From contig NZ_SMFY01000005.1 of assembly GCF_004339465.1 (NCBI RefSeq), positions 1 through 64,000 of the forward strand: 64,000 nucleotides of DNA, read 5' to 3'. Positions 44,617 to 54,034 of the stretch are shown piece after piece. The position numbers and the translations under genes were made by a program. The notes under the pieces are model-generated. The model saw nothing but the letters and a program-made list of their open reading frames with translations, did no database searches and was not told the DNA's origin. Source of the DNA: Ancylobacter aquaticus. Lineage in GTDB: Bacteria > Pseudomonadota > Alphaproteobacteria > Rhizobiales > Xanthobacteraceae. The stretch's first letter is position 1. Every line of letters starts with the position of its first letter.

Positions 44617-44952
44617 GCCCGAAGCCTGTCATCCCGCGGCAACGGGCGGAGCGGGACGTGGACGAAGCCCTCGGCCACTATCTGCGCGATGCGAATAGCT
44701 CTGTTGCCCTCGGGTTTGTCGACGATCTCCAAGCCACCGATCGACTGATCGCGGAACATCCCGCCTCGGGCTCACTGCGCTATGCCTACGAGCTCCAGAT
44801 GGCCGACCTCCGCAGCCTGCGGCTGAAGCGGTACCCTATCTGGTGTTCTACGTCGAGCATCCCAACCATATCGACGTGTGGCGCGTAATACACGGGATGC
44901 GAGACATCCCGTCCTGGCTCATCGGTCCAGACGGTGACAGAGCGGAACATTA
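44613..44952 (+). pseudogene. parE: ParE-family toxin, frameshifted near the C-terminus
   Basis: GTG 44613 starts SPKPVIPRQRAERDVDEALG, and the frame is normal through DLRSLRLKRYP. Near 44833 one base is missing. The native frame would go on as YLVFYVEHPNHIDVWRVIHG and MRDIPSWL to a stop at 44950. The annotated frame instead reads IWCSTSSIPTIST and stops at 44888. The C-terminal strands that carry the toxic surface are scrambled, so the toxin is probably inactive unless this is a sequencing error. Confidence 0.8.
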
Positions 44953-45078
44953 AAGCGGCGCGGACAACGGTTGACTCCCGCTCGCGGATTCAAGGCCTTC
45001 ATCGGAATGAATCGGTCGACCCCAACCGATTCAAAACTCTGATTGGACGCAACATGCCGTGCGCGCGACTCTTGTCCC

Positions 45079-45426
45079 ATGATCGCGCAACCCTACCAAC
45101 TCTATGTCGAACGGCGAGATACGGTCAGGAACATGGCCCGCTTTTACGCGCTGTCGATCGAACCGACTCTGTTCGGCGAAGTCTGCCTCACCCGCCGCTG
45201 GGGTCGCATCGGCGCGCGCGGTCAGGCGAAGTGCCACACGTTCGAACGCGAGGAAGAGGCTGTCCAGCTATTTCTCGGGCTGCTGCGCGGCAAGCGAAAG
45301 CGCGGCTATCACGCAATTTCCAGAGAGCCAGCGAACCGTGCATCAACGCTGGCGTCTTGCGCGCTAGGCGACGCTACCGGGACGTTGGCGCTCAAAAAAG
45401 ACGCCAGGATGGCCTCGGCCGAATAG
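45079..45426 (+). CDS. WGR-domain protein
   Basis: A 115-residue protein that is mostly one WGR domain (RFYALSIEPTLFGEVCLTRRWGRIGARGQ, then EREEEAVQLFLGLLRGKRKRGY). The WGR domain binds nucleic acids in PARP and MolR proteins. Small free-standing WGR proteins are common on alphaproteobacterial plasmids and islands and have no known role. The last 30 residues are low-complexity. ATG 45079 (MIAQPYQLYVE) is chosen because homology to the domain begins there. Confidence 0.75.
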   Translation: MIAQPYQLYVERRDTVRNMARFYALSIEPTLFGEVCLTRRWGRIGARGQAKCHTFEREEEAVQLFLGLLRGKRKRGYHAISREPANRASTLASCALGDATGTLALKKDARMASAE

Positions 45427-45431
45427 CCGCT

Positions 45432-46142
45432 CTATCGTGTGAGGATGGGCCCTATCTCTCGATCCCGCGTCTGCTGGCGCGCATGCTGTTGGTGCATATC
45501 GCGCAGCATGGTCGCATGACGATAGGCATCGGGCACGCGCCCGGGCTCGCGTAGATCGTCCGCGCTGAGGCGCCGGCGGCCGGCCTCCACGATCTTCACC
45601 AGTTCGTCAGCGAGCGTCCGATCATGCTGCAAAGCCTCGACCGCCTTGCCGACAGGCTGGGTGAGCACGACCGCAAGCTCGCGCGACGGTGCGGGAATCG
45701 CAGTTGCGAGCCGGATTTGTTCGTCGCGGTGCGCGCGCAGGATTTCTGAGCGTTCATAGGCGAGGGCATCGCCATATTTCTCGACGGCGACTGCAAGGTC
45801 GACGACGGCGCCTCTGGCTTCGCGCCTCTCGTCATCCTCCCTACGCCAGAAGGTGGCGGCGCGACCCGGCAGGCGGCCGAGGGTTTGAGGATTGCTCTCG
45901 ATGGATCTGGCGAGCACTCGCGCCGTGTCGGCAGGATTGTCGGCCGCCGCGATGGTGTCGAGCGTCGCCTGTATTGCCGTCCGGTTCCGATATGCGATCT
46001 CGCTCCGCCCCTCTGCCGCAACCCTTGCGGCTTGAGCGCGGGGCGTCTCCTGCGCCCGCCGCGCGATGTCGCGCGCGGCAAGGTCCGGCAGCGTCGTGGG
46101 CGCCATGAGGGACGGGGCGATGGTGTATGACTGCTCGATCAC
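45432..46142 (-). CDS. BID-domain-like protein next to the relaxase (GTG start)
   Basis: A 236-residue protein of mostly helical make-up. Its middle resembles the BID (Bep intracellular delivery) region at the end of TraA. SIESNPQTLGRLPGRAATFW corresponds to TraA's ISQTPEAFGELRGSGRMLD, and IPAPSRELAVVLTQPVGKAVEAL to VPGFTPAAQSAIEQVRG. The BID domain is the secretion signal read by VirB/D4-type coupling proteins in alphaproteobacteria. GTG 46142 has a gaggaac site and lies 26 bp after the traA stop, so it is co-transcribed. It may be a translocated effector, or a duplicated TraA tail now acting separately. Confidence 0.65.
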   Translation of the reverse strand: MIEQSYTIAPSLMAPTTLPDLAARDIARRAQETPRAQAARVAAEGRSEIAYRNRTAIQATLDTIAAADNPADTARVLARSIESNPQTLGRLPGRAATFWRREDDERREARGAVVDLAVAVEKYGDALAYERSEILRAHRDEQIRLATAIPAPSRELAVVLTQPVGKAVEALQHDRTLADELVKIVEAGRRRLSADDLREPGRVPDAYRHATMLRDMHQQHARQQTRDREIGPILTR

Positions 46143-46168
46143 GTCGTTCCTCTTTCGATCCGTCGCGG

Positions 46169-49100
46169 CTACATGCTCGGCGTGATGCCTCGGGTCTGGC
46201 CGCGTTGCAGCCGCTCCTGCTCATGCTGAAGGTTATGGCCGGCGGTGACGGCCGCGCCCGTCGCGACCATCATAGGCCGCGTAGCGGCGAGGCGCCCCTG
46301 CTGCTCGGTGGGGATGCGGTGCGCCAGCTCATGATCCCTGGCACCGGTGTAGTTGCCGAACCGGGCACGTAGCGCCTTGTCCACTTGGGCAATCTCGGCC
46401 CGAACCTCCAGGCTCATGCCGGCGACGACCTGCTGGCGAGCCTTGGAGTCTGTCGCGCCCCGGACCTGCTCGATGGCGCTCTGTGCGGCCGGCGTGAAGC
46501 CCGGCACCTCGATCGCCATGCGGGAACGGTTCTCGGTCTCGGCCTTGACCTCCTGGGCGCGATAGTTTGCGAGATTGCTCTGCACAGCAAAAGCGACGGC
46601 GCCGACATGGGCGACGGCCTCGAGCGCGGCTTTGCGCTCGGCGCCGGCGGCGCTGAAGCGGTCAAGCATGCGCCCCGAGCCACGAAGCTCGCCGAAGGCT
46701 TCCGGGGTCTGGGAGATTTCTTGGCGAAGCTGCGCGCCCGTTCCCGCCTCGACCCGCGCGCGAATCGTCGCGACGGCACGGGCCGGATCAGTCCAGACCT
46801 TACGGGCCTCGGCCGCGAGTTCGGCAAGATCCTTTTCGACATGCGGCCGCGCCCAGGCGCGCCGCGTGGCGACCTGCTCCACGCTCTCGCTGAAGCTGGT
46901 GACGGCCGCGAACATCGGCGCGGGCTTCTCGGCCGGAGTGGCGATGACCGCCGGCGCCGCCGGCACCTGGTCGACCTTCGCCGCCTGAGCCTGTTCGCGC
47001 TTCTCGGCCAGCTGCAGCGCGGCCGATACCGCCCGCACCTCGGACAGGCGCGGCGCTTCCTCGGCAAGCGCCTTTCTCCCCTCGGCCCGCGTGCGTTCCT
47101 CGATCGTGCGCGCTGCCAGTTCGTCGGCCTTGTCTGTGAACGCGGCAAATCCGTACCGGGCATTAAGCGCGTTGTTCACGGCGCGGATTTCCGACCTGAG
47201 GCCGGCATCCTGGCGCAGCATGTCCACGCCCTTGCGCCACGCCTCGTCGCCGCCCTGCTGGCGCAGCGAGCGCAGCGTATCGAGCTGCCGGGCGGCACTC
47301 TGCGTAAGTGCCGGGATGGCGACGCTCATCGCCTCGCGCCGGCGCTCTTCGGCCGCGACATGACGCGTCTCGGTGTTGCGCCAGGCAATGGCCTGCATGC
47401 GCGCGAGCGTCGCCACCTCGGGGACCGCAAGCATGGCTTCCTCACGCTGCGAACGGGCAGTTCGGCCATCAATGAGACGGCTGGATCCGCGCAACCCGCC
47501 GAAGCTCTGCGGTCGCTGAACGACCTGTTCGGACAGGCGCGCCGTGTCACCCTGCAGGCGCAGCGCCGCGCCCGTGATCGCCTGCCGGGCGCCCTCCAGG
47601 TTGCGGTAGATCCGCGCCAGCCGGGCGGTCAGCTCGGCGTCATTGTCGCGCGCCTCGGCACTCTGCAGGAAGCGCGCCCGGGCGGCATCGACCAGCGGCT
47701 CGGCGTGCTCCCTCACACCCGCAATGAGGGCGGGACGCTCCGGCCCAATCCGGTCCTCGGTGGTGATCTTGTGAGTGTCGGCCGCGATGGCGGGGGCGGC
47801 ATCCGCTGCGCGACTGAGGCCGATCCGCTGGAATGCGTGCTCGGCGCGGCTCCACAAATCCGCGAGCGCTTCACGATGCTGGGCAAGCCGCGCCGCCTGC
47901 TTCTCGACAACGGCTGCAAGCGCCGGGCCGATGTCGCGCAACACCTCGAAGCCGCGACGCTCCAGGAAGGCGTTCGCGTGATCGCGGTACAGCGGCTCAT
48001 TCTCAAAATCGAGCGTCGTCGTCTTGGCGCCAGAGCGCGAGAGCTGCCTTTCGATCTGCTCGAAGGTCACGCTGGCCGCATCGCGTACCTGCCACTCATT
48101 GCGATGGGTGAGCGTGCCATCCGGCAGGGTGACTGGCTGGGAGCCCATATGCTGAAGCTCAATCTTCGCGCCGGCCTCCGCGCCGCTCGCCGTCAAGGCG
48201 CGCTCAAGGTCGACGCCCCACACCGTGTTGCGCACGCCCTTGTCGTTCTCCAGCGTCACGAAGTAGCTCATCTTGTTCGACGGCTCGTGCTCATAGGACG
48301 CCGGCCCGTGCGCGACCAGACGGCCGGCGCGCGGGTTGGAGAACTCGTCCTGCGCCGCATACATCGTGACGCTATGGCGATGACGGCTCATCGCCACATA
48401 GGTCAGATGCTGGTCCATCATCGACGACGCGAGCACGAAGGTATGATCGACGGTCGCGCCCTGCGATTTGTGAATCGTGGTCGCATAGCCATGGTCGATG
48501 TTGCGATAGGTGTCCGTGGTGAACGTCACCTCGCGGCCGGCATCGAGGCGCACCGTCAGGCGCGGATTGCCGGCCTCGTCCGTGGTGGCAATGACGGTGC
48601 CGAGCATGCCGTTCTTGACGCTCTGCCGCTCCAGCCGCAGTGCGGTCGGCTCCGTGAAGCTCGCGTTCTCCAGGAACAACAAACGGTCGCCGGCGGCGAA
48701 CTCGAGGGTGCCCGACTGCGTGGTGAAGCTGCGCGCCTCGGACAGTTCGCCGGCCTGCTGAAGCACGCCGCGCAGGCTGTCATTGAGCGCGCGCACATTG
48801 GCATTGGTGTGCGCCAGCACGATCAGCTCGTCGCCGCGTAGCGCCTCGCCCTTGGCTTCCTTCTGCGCCTTCACCTCGGCCCACCGCTGCGTCCAGTCCG
48901 CCACCAGAGCGGCCCGCGCCGTGTCCTGAGTGTCCACCTGCCGGACGGCGCCATGCTCATTATAGGCGGCGAGCGCCTGGCCGAACTTCCCGGCATTGCC
49001 GCTCGCGAAGTTGCGGGACGCCTCCTGCATCCAGTCCTCGCGCTGGCGGCGCACGCCGACAAGGTGCTTGGCCCCGATACGGTCAATGATGGCGCGGAAC

Positions 49101-50677
49101 GCCGCGCCCGCCTGGATCGGCTGGAGCTGCTGGGCATCGCCAACAAGCACCAGCTTTGCGCCGGCCTCCTCCACGGCAGTGACGAACCGCGCGAGCTGGC
49201 GCGACGACACCATGCCGGCCTCGTCGATCACGAAAACGTCGCCCTTCTGCAGCGGCGCGTTGCCGTTCTTCCACGCAAGCTCCCACGACGCGAGAGTGCG
49301 CGAGACGATGCCCGAGCTTTCCTGAAGACCTTCGGCCGCCTTACCGGACAGGGCCGCGCCGAACACCCGGCGCCCCTCATCCGCCCACGCCACCCGAGCC
49401 GCTTCCAGCAAGGTCGATTTACCCGCGCCGGCATAGCCGACGACGGCGGCAATCGCGCTGTTTCCGGTGACGTGGCGGACGGCCTCAACCTGTTCCTCGT
49501 CGAAACGGAACGGACACGAAGCGTCTTTCGTCTCGACCACGCGAACGGCCTTCATCACCACCTTCTCGCTGACGCCGAAGCGGCGAACAGCGGCGAGCCG
49601 GTCGGCGGCTTCCGCCATGCCGTGCTCCACCTTCATCATCTCGCGCGTGGTGTAAATGGCGGGCTCGGCCGTGCGGCCAATCGACTTGTCCGCCGGCACG
49701 GCCGGACGCAACAAGCACAGCTCGGGGCTTTGCAGAACGGCGGCCTTGATGTTCTGGAACACCGCGATGTCGTCGACATGGCGATGCAGCGCGCGGGCGA
49801 TATCCTGCTCTGTGAACGTCGATTGCTGGTCGCTTATCAACGTGATCAGCTGGGACGGATCGGCTGCCAGTCGGTCGGCCGTCTGCTGCCGCTCGGCCTC
49901 GCGCGCCGGCGCAAAATGCGTCGCCTTGCCCTCGCGCACCAAGGCCGCCAAGGTCGTTCCAAGATGGCGCTGCGGCTTGATGTCGAGCCCGCGTTCCACA
50001 TAGGAGCGCATGTCTATCTGGATGTCGTGGCCGGCAAGCGCCAGGTGGCGGTTCGCGGTCTCTGCCCATCCGAGCTTCCACGCCCGGTCGACCGAACGCT
50101 CCCCCACGAACGGCTGATAGACGATCTGCCCCTCGGGTCGGGCCGTCGTCGCCACGCGCAACGGCTTGCCATCCTCGCCAAGAACAGGACTGACCTTCGG
50201 GCCGAACCCTTCAGGCGTCAGCGGCCGGATTGTGTGCATGAGATGCAAATGCGGATTGTCCTTGGTGCCGTGGATCACCCAATCAGCGACCATGCCCTTT
50301 GAGGTCAGATGCGTCTCGACGAACTCGCGCACGAGAGCGATGTTCTGGTCGAGCGACAGTTCCACCGGGAGCGCCAGCAAAAGCTCTCGGGCGAGCTGGG
50401 CATCGGCGCGTACTTCCGCGCCCTGGGCCGCATTCCATAACTCTTCGCTCGCCTTCGCGATCGAGCCGCCCTCCACAAGCGCCCGCATCCATTCCGGCGC
50501 ATCGGGCGGCAGGCTGATCTCTTCATGATCCAGGTCGCGGGCCTTATGCGTGAAGGACACCGGCTTATTCAGGCGCCTGTCCGTCATGGCGGCACGATGC
50601 CGATACGCGGCGGCCGCAACGGCGCTTCCGCCGCTTCGACTACCTACGAATGTGAACCGTGCGTATCCAATCGCCAT
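46169..50677 (-). CDS. traA: TraA-type relaxase-helicase (MOBQ) with C-terminal BID regions
   Basis: A 1502-residue conjugation protein. The N-terminal MobA/MobL nickase opens AIGYARFTFVGSRSGG, with Tyr25 (AAAAYRHR) at the same position as the catalytic Tyr of RSF1010 MobA, and the His cluster NPHLHLMHTIRPL near 146. A RecD-like helicase has Walker A GYAGAGKST near 416, FVIDEAGMV and a C-terminal HKSQGATVDHTFV block. Two BID-type translocation regions follow (roughly 1025-1190 and 1275-1460; SFGGLRGSSRLIDG and AFGELRGSGRMLD). It nicks oriT and leads the strand through the type IV channel. The earlier in-frame start at 50956 would run through the oriT, so 50677 is used. Confidence 0.93.
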   Translation of the reverse strand: MAIGYARFTFVGSRSGGSAVAAAAYRHRAAMTDRRLNKPVSFTHKARDLDHEEISLPPDAPEWMRALVEGGSIAKASEELWNAAQGAEVRADAQLARELLLALPVELSLDQNIALVREFVETHLTSKGMVADWVIHGTKDNPHLHLMHTIRPLTPEGFGPKVSPVLGEDGKPLRVATTARPEGQIVYQPFVGERSVDRAWKLGWAETANRHLALAGHDIQIDMRSYVERGLDIKPQRHLGTTLAALVREGKATHFAPAREAERQQTADRLAADPSQLITLISDQQSTFTEQDIARALHRHVDDIAVFQNIKAAVLQSPELCLLRPAVPADKSIGRTAEPAIYTTREMMKVEHGMAEAADRLAAVRRFGVSEKVVMKAVRVVETKDASCPFRFDEEQVEAVRHVTGNSAIAAVVGYAGAGKSTLLEAARVAWADEGRRVFGAALSGKAAEGLQESSGIVSRTLASWELAWKNGNAPLQKGDVFVIDEAGMVSSRQLARFVTAVEEAGAKLVLVGDAQQLQPIQAGAAFRAIIDRIGAKHLVGVRRQREDWMQEASRNFASGNAGKFGQALAAYNEHGAVRQVDTQDTARAALVADWTQRWAEVKAQKEAKGEALRGDELIVLAHTNANVRALNDSLRGVLQQAGELSEARSFTTQSGTLEFAAGDRLLFLENASFTEPTALRLERQSVKNGMLGTVIATTDEAGNPRLTVRLDAGREVTFTTDTYRNIDHGYATTIHKSQGATVDHTFVLASSMMDQHLTYVAMSRHRHSVTMYAAQDEFSNPRAGRLVAHGPASYEHEPSNKMSYFVTLENDKGVRNTVWGVDLERALTASGAEAGAKIELQHMGSQPVTLPDGTLTHRNEWQVRDAASVTFEQIERQLSRSGAKTTTLDFENEPLYRDHANAFLERRGFEVLRDIGPALAAVVEKQAARLAQHREALADLWSRAEHAFQRIGLSRAADAAPAIAADTHKITTEDRIGPERPALIAGVREHAEPLVDAARARFLQSAEARDNDAELTARLARIYRNLEGARQAITGAALRLQGDTARLSEQVVQRPQSFGGLRGSSRLIDGRTARSQREEAMLAVPEVATLARMQAIAWRNTETRHVAAEERRREAMSVAIPALTQSAARQLDTLRSLRQQGGDEAWRKGVDMLRQDAGLRSEIRAVNNALNARYGFAAFTDKADELAARTIEERTRAEGRKALAEEAPRLSEVRAVSAALQLAEKREQAQAAKVDQVPAAPAVIATPAEKPAPMFAAVTSFSESVEQVATRRAWARPHVEKDLAELAAEARKVWTDPARAVATIRARVEAGTGAQLRQEISQTPEAFGELRGSGRMLDRFSAAGAERKAALEAVAHVGAVAFAVQSNLANYRAQEVKAETENRSRMAIEVPGFTPAAQSAIEQVRGATDSKARQQVVAGMSLEVRAEIAQVDKALRARFGNYTGARDHELAHRIPTEQQGRLAATRPMMVATGAAVTAGHNLQHEQERLQRGQTRGITPSM

Positions 50678-50699
50678 GACGCACCCTAGCACCAGGGCC

Positions 50700-50790
50700 G
50701 CAACGTCGCAACGCGACACATATTGCGCTTGTAGTCTTCGTGGGCAAGCCCACTCCGCTCCAAGAGCCGGCACATGTGCCGGCGATGGCA
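50700..50790. other. Predicted origin of transfer (oriT) of the Ti/RSF1010 type
   Basis: Between divergent traA and traC. gtcgc-aac-gcgac (50705-50717) is followed by acatattgcgcttg, resembling the pTi oriT layout of a gtcgc/gcgac hairpin next to a TATAATTGCGCCC nick region. Two more perfect hairpins follow: gtgggc-aa-gcccac (50740-50753) and the 18-bp palindrome at 50766-50783. The nick would lie near attgcgc at 50722-50728. Confidence 0.65.
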
Positions 50791-50918
50791 CCCGAAAGGC
50801 GCCCCTGAAAAAATAATTGGCCTGCAACCTGTATAGGTCTGCCAATGCTTTGGAGAGCGGCGTTTGGTCATTTACGGTCTTCCCATTGCTTTCGATAAGT
50901 GAAAGGGAAGTCACGCTC

Positions 50919-51203
50919 ATGAGCCGCATTCGCTCCGCCAGTAGAATGACCAGCATTGTCGATATCGATGCTCAGATTCAGGAGCTGCACCGCAAGCGCA
51001 GGGAACTCCAGGCCAAGCAGGCGGAACGCCTCGGCCGGCTCGCTCTGGCGGCGGGGCTGGGTGAGTTTGAACAGACCGACGAGGAGCTGAAGGCCGCTTT
51101 CGCTGAGGTAGCCGCGCGATTTCGCCCTCGGCTGGCGCCTGCGAATTCAGGGATTGAAGCACCGTCGCCGGCAAAGGCCGCTGACCCCGCTGGCACTCAA
51201 TGA
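50919..51203 (+). CDS. traC: Conjugal transfer protein TraC
   Basis: A 94-residue relaxosome accessory protein, mainly a coiled coil: IDAQIQELHRKRRELQAKQAERLGRLALAAGLGE, with the TraC-typical FEQTDEELKAAFAEVAARFR. A gggaagtcacgctc leader precedes the ATG. The order traC-traD-traG divergent from traA is that of Ti plasmids. It probably helps DNA binding at oriT. Confidence 0.85.
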   Translation: MSRIRSASRMTSIVDIDAQIQELHRKRRELQAKQAERLGRLALAAGLGEFEQTDEELKAAFAEVAARFRPRLAPANSGIEAPSPAKAADPAGTQ

Positions 51204-51243
51204 CCGCGCAATCCTTGAACTGAGGTGGAAGAGGAGAAGCCTC

Positions 51244-51489
51244 ATGCTCGATGAACGCCGCAAGGATGTGCGTGAGAAAATCGCGCTCGGCGGCCTGGTC
51301 GTGAAGGCCGGGCTTCGCGGCGCGGATCGCGCTTTCATTCTCGGCGCCCTGGTGAGCGCGGCACGCTTGACGCCGGACGATCCACGCTGGCGCGAACTGC
51401 GCGCCCTGGGCGGCGCGGCCTTCGGGGACGCGGCGCCGGCCATTGATGCGGACGAACCGTCCGTGACGCCATCACCGCGCCTGAGCTGA
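51244..51489 (+). CDS. traD: Conjugal transfer protein TraD (Ti-type, small)
   Basis: An 81-residue protein: MLDERRKDVREKIALGGLVVKAGL, then GADRAFILGALVSAARL, the signature of the small Ti-plasmid TraD. This is not the F-plasmid coupling protein of the same name. The start has gaggagaagcc before it. It lies 40 bp after traC and 71 bp before traG. Role: relaxosome component. Confidence 0.87.
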   Translation: MLDERRKDVREKIALGGLVVKAGLRGADRAFILGALVSAARLTPDDPRWRELRALGGAAFGDAAPAIDADEPSVTPSPRLS

Positions 51490-51560
51490 TCGAGGCAGGC
51501 CGGCGCTGCGCAATGGATGACGCGGCGCCGGCCTCGCCGGGCGCGTTTTCGAGGAACGAC

Positions 51561-53480
51561 ATGCACAACATCAACTGGAAAGACCCCACGCTCGCGTGGG
51601 CGCTCCTACCTGCGTCGGTGCTCGCCATCTGCATCTTCGTGACGGACACGATGTGGCCCGACCTCGCGGCCGATCTCACCGGCCAGTCGCACTATTGGTT
51701 CATGCGCGCCACGCCGCTGGTGAACTTCGTACTGCCGCCGGCGTTCTGCCTCGCGGTCGTAGCGCTGCTGCCGCGCCACAAGCGCATGCCGCTCGCGCTC
51801 ATCAATCTGCTGCTCGTTGTCGGCGTCGGGCTTGCCTATGCCTGGCGCGAATATGCGCGCCTCGCGCCCTATGCCGAACAGGGCATGAGCTTCAACGAGC
51901 TGAGCGGCTACATCAGCGCTTTTGTGATCGGCGGCGGCGTCGTCGCCTTCGGGCTTGCCGGATTCGGCGCGCGGCTCTCCACGCATGTGCCCGATAGGGT
52001 CAGGCGCGTGAAGGGCGGCATGATCGGTGATGCCGATTGGATGGATCTCGGCAAGGCGCAAAAGCTCTTTCCGGCCGATGGCGAGATTGTCCTTGGAGAG
52101 GCATATCGCGTCGACAAGGATGTGGTCGCGGAGATTGATTTCGAGGCGGGCGACCGGGCCAGTTGGGGCCGGGGCGGCGCCGCGCCTCTGCTCTGCTACC
52201 GCTATGGCAACGATTCCGGCCATCTGCTGTTTTTCGCCGGATCGGGCGGCTTCAAGACCACGGCGAACGTCATCCCGACCGGCCTGACCTATCGCGAACC
52301 GATCGTCTGCTTCGACCCGTCGACCGAGATTGCGCCCATGCTCGTGAAGGCGCGTCGCGACATGAACCCAGGTCGCCGCGTGTTCGTCCTGGACCCAACC
52401 GATCCGACCATCGGGTTCAATGTTCTCGACTGGATCGCGACGTCGTCTCGCAAGGAAGAGGACATTGCGGCGGTCGCGCACATGCTGCTCGCGGAGAGTG
52501 GAAAGATCGAAAGCTCGACCGGCAGCTATTTCCAGAACCAGGCGCACAATCTGCTGACGGGCATCCTCGCCTATATCCTGCTCTCGCCCAATTTCGAGGG
52601 CGAGAAAACGCTGCGGAGCCTGCGCCAGCTCGTCAGTCGGCCTGAGCCGTCGTTCATCGCTCTCCTGCGTGAAATCGTCGAGGATGAAGCCGAGCCGGAT
52701 TTCGTTCAGGAGTCGCTGGGCGTTTTCACAAACATGACCGAACAGACCTTCTCGGGCGTCTATTCGACGGCCTCGAAGGACACGCAATGGCTCTCTCTCG
52801 GCAATTACGCTTCGCTCGTATGTGGCGATACCTTCACGACCGCTGACCTGTCGCGTGGCAAGATTGACCTGTTTCTCAATCTGCGCATGGACACGCTGAA
52901 GAGCTATCCGGGGATTGGCCGCGTCATCATCGGCGCGCTGCTCAATGCGATGATCCAGGCGGACGGCAGCACGGGGCGCCGCGTGCTGTTCCTGATCGAT
53001 GAAGCCTCGCTGCTCGGCTACATGAAGCTGTTGGAGGAGGCGCGCGATCGAGGCCGTAAATATGGCATCAGCCTCATGCTGTTCTATCAGTCGGTCGGAC
53101 AGATAGTGGGGCATTTCGGGCGCGCCGGCGCGCAAGCCTGGTTCGAGAGTGCGGCGCTCACCTCCTACGCCGCTGTCGGAACGCACGAGACGGCAAAGCG
53201 CCTTTCCGACCTGTGCGGCGAGATGACGATCGAGGTCGGATCGAGTTCGCGGCAGGCGGGGCTGCTCGCCAGTTCCGCCCGCGCGACCGAGAGCGTCAAC
53301 CATCAGCGCCGCGCGCTGATCCTGCCGCATGAAATCCTGCAGGACATGCGACGCGACGATCAGATCATCATCAAGGCCGGGCAGCGGCCGCTGCGCTGCG
53401 GGCGAGCGATCTATTTCCGGCGCCCGGACATGGTGGCGCGCACCGAGGCCAATCGCTTTGCTCCGAAGGGAGGAAAGTGA
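51561..53480 (+). CDS. traG: TraG/VirD4-type coupling protein
   Basis: A 639-residue type IV coupling ATPase that brings the relaxosome to the mating channel. It has two or three N-terminal membrane helices, Walker A SGGFKTT near residue 228, and Walker B VLFLIDEASLLG near 475, then the QSVGQIVGHFG and LCGEMTIEVGSSSRQ blocks. ATG 51561 follows gaggaacgac. An ATG at 51513 would add 16 residues. This is the receptor expected to recognise the BID regions of TraA and of the protein at 45432. Confidence 0.92.
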   Translation: MHNINWKDPTLAWALLPASVLAICIFVTDTMWPDLAADLTGQSHYWFMRATPLVNFVLPPAFCLAVVALLPRHKRMPLALINLLLVVGVGLAYAWREYARLAPYAEQGMSFNELSGYISAFVIGGGVVAFGLAGFGARLSTHVPDRVRRVKGGMIGDADWMDLGKAQKLFPADGEIVLGEAYRVDKDVVAEIDFEAGDRASWGRGGAAPLLCYRYGNDSGHLLFFAGSGGFKTTANVIPTGLTYREPIVCFDPSTEIAPMLVKARRDMNPGRRVFVLDPTDPTIGFNVLDWIATSSRKEEDIAAVAHMLLAESGKIESSTGSYFQNQAHNLLTGILAYILLSPNFEGEKTLRSLRQLVSRPEPSFIALLREIVEDEAEPDFVQESLGVFTNMTEQTFSGVYSTASKDTQWLSLGNYASLVCGDTFTTADLSRGKIDLFLNLRMDTLKSYPGIGRVIIGALLNAMIQADGSTGRRVLFLIDEASLLGYMKLLEEARDRGRKYGISLMLFYQSVGQIVGHFGRAGAQAWFESAALTSYAAVGTHETAKRLSDLCGEMTIEVGSSSRQAGLLASSARATESVNHQRRALILPHEILQDMRRDDQIIIKAGQRPLRCGRAIYFRRPDMVARTEANRFAPKGGK

Positions 53481-53482
53481 CG

Positions 53483-54034
53483 ATGGGCGCACGGATCACG
53501 CCGACGCAACGCAAGATCCTCGTCAACGCCTCGGAAGGCCGTCCGCTTGATCATGGCCGGCCAGCCTCTCGCGCCACGGTTGGCTATTGGAATTGTGCTG
53601 TCCGCAGCTGTCATCGGAGGGGATGGTTGGACGAGAGCACGGACCAGCTGACGGAGAAGGGAAGACGTGTTCTCGACATGACGCAGCCGGCCGCACCCGT
53701 GCACCTCACGACGTCGCAATACCGCGTCCTTCTGTACATGGTGCAGAACAACGCGAAGCTCATTCGGGGAAAGGGGGCATCGGCCCGAACCGACGACAGC
53801 TTTCAGTGGCCGGTGCCCGCATCGAACGTTGACCACCTGATCGAAACACGCCTTATCGAGAGGGATGCTCGCGTGACCGAGCACGAGCTTTTGGTCGTCA
53901 GCGCTTTGGGATTTGGCACGGTCAAGGAGAAGCTGAGGCGCGCTCTTGCCGCGCAGGAGCGGGCCGAGCGTCTGGCAGGGGACACGCCGAAACCACTCGA
54001 ACAGCTCATCAGGCGAACGTTGGCGGATGGATGA
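53483..54034 (+). CDS. Hypothetical protein downstream of traG
   Basis: A 183-residue protein of unknown function. It contains two winged-helix-like segments: ITPTQRKILVNASEGRPL, then RRGWLDESTDQLTEKGRRVL, and LTTSQYRVLLYMVQNN, then TRLIERDARVTEHELLVVSALG. This hints at a transcription or DNA-binding role. ATG 53483 has ggaggaaag before it and begins 2 bp after the traG stop. Its end overlaps the next gene by 8 bp, so the three are one operon. Confidence 0.7.
   Translation: MGARITPTQRKILVNASEGRPLDHGRPASRATVGYWNCAVRSCHRRGWLDESTDQLTEKGRRVLDMTQPAAPVHLTTSQYRVLLYMVQNNAKLIRGKGASARTDDSFQWPVPASNVDHLIETRLIERDARVTEHELLVVSALGFGTVKEKLRRALAAQERAERLAGDTPKPLEQLIRRTLADG

Noticed and set aside
46385-48841. 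818-residue plus-strand frame
   Set aside because: Antisense to traA, caused by high third-position GC. No domains.
50678-50956. Upstream extension of traA
   Set aside because: It would translate through the predicted oriT. Relaxases of this class begin MAIxxxxxF as seen at 50677.
51606-53492. 628-residue minus-strand frame
   Set aside because: Antisense to traG, which has intact Walker motifs on the other strand.
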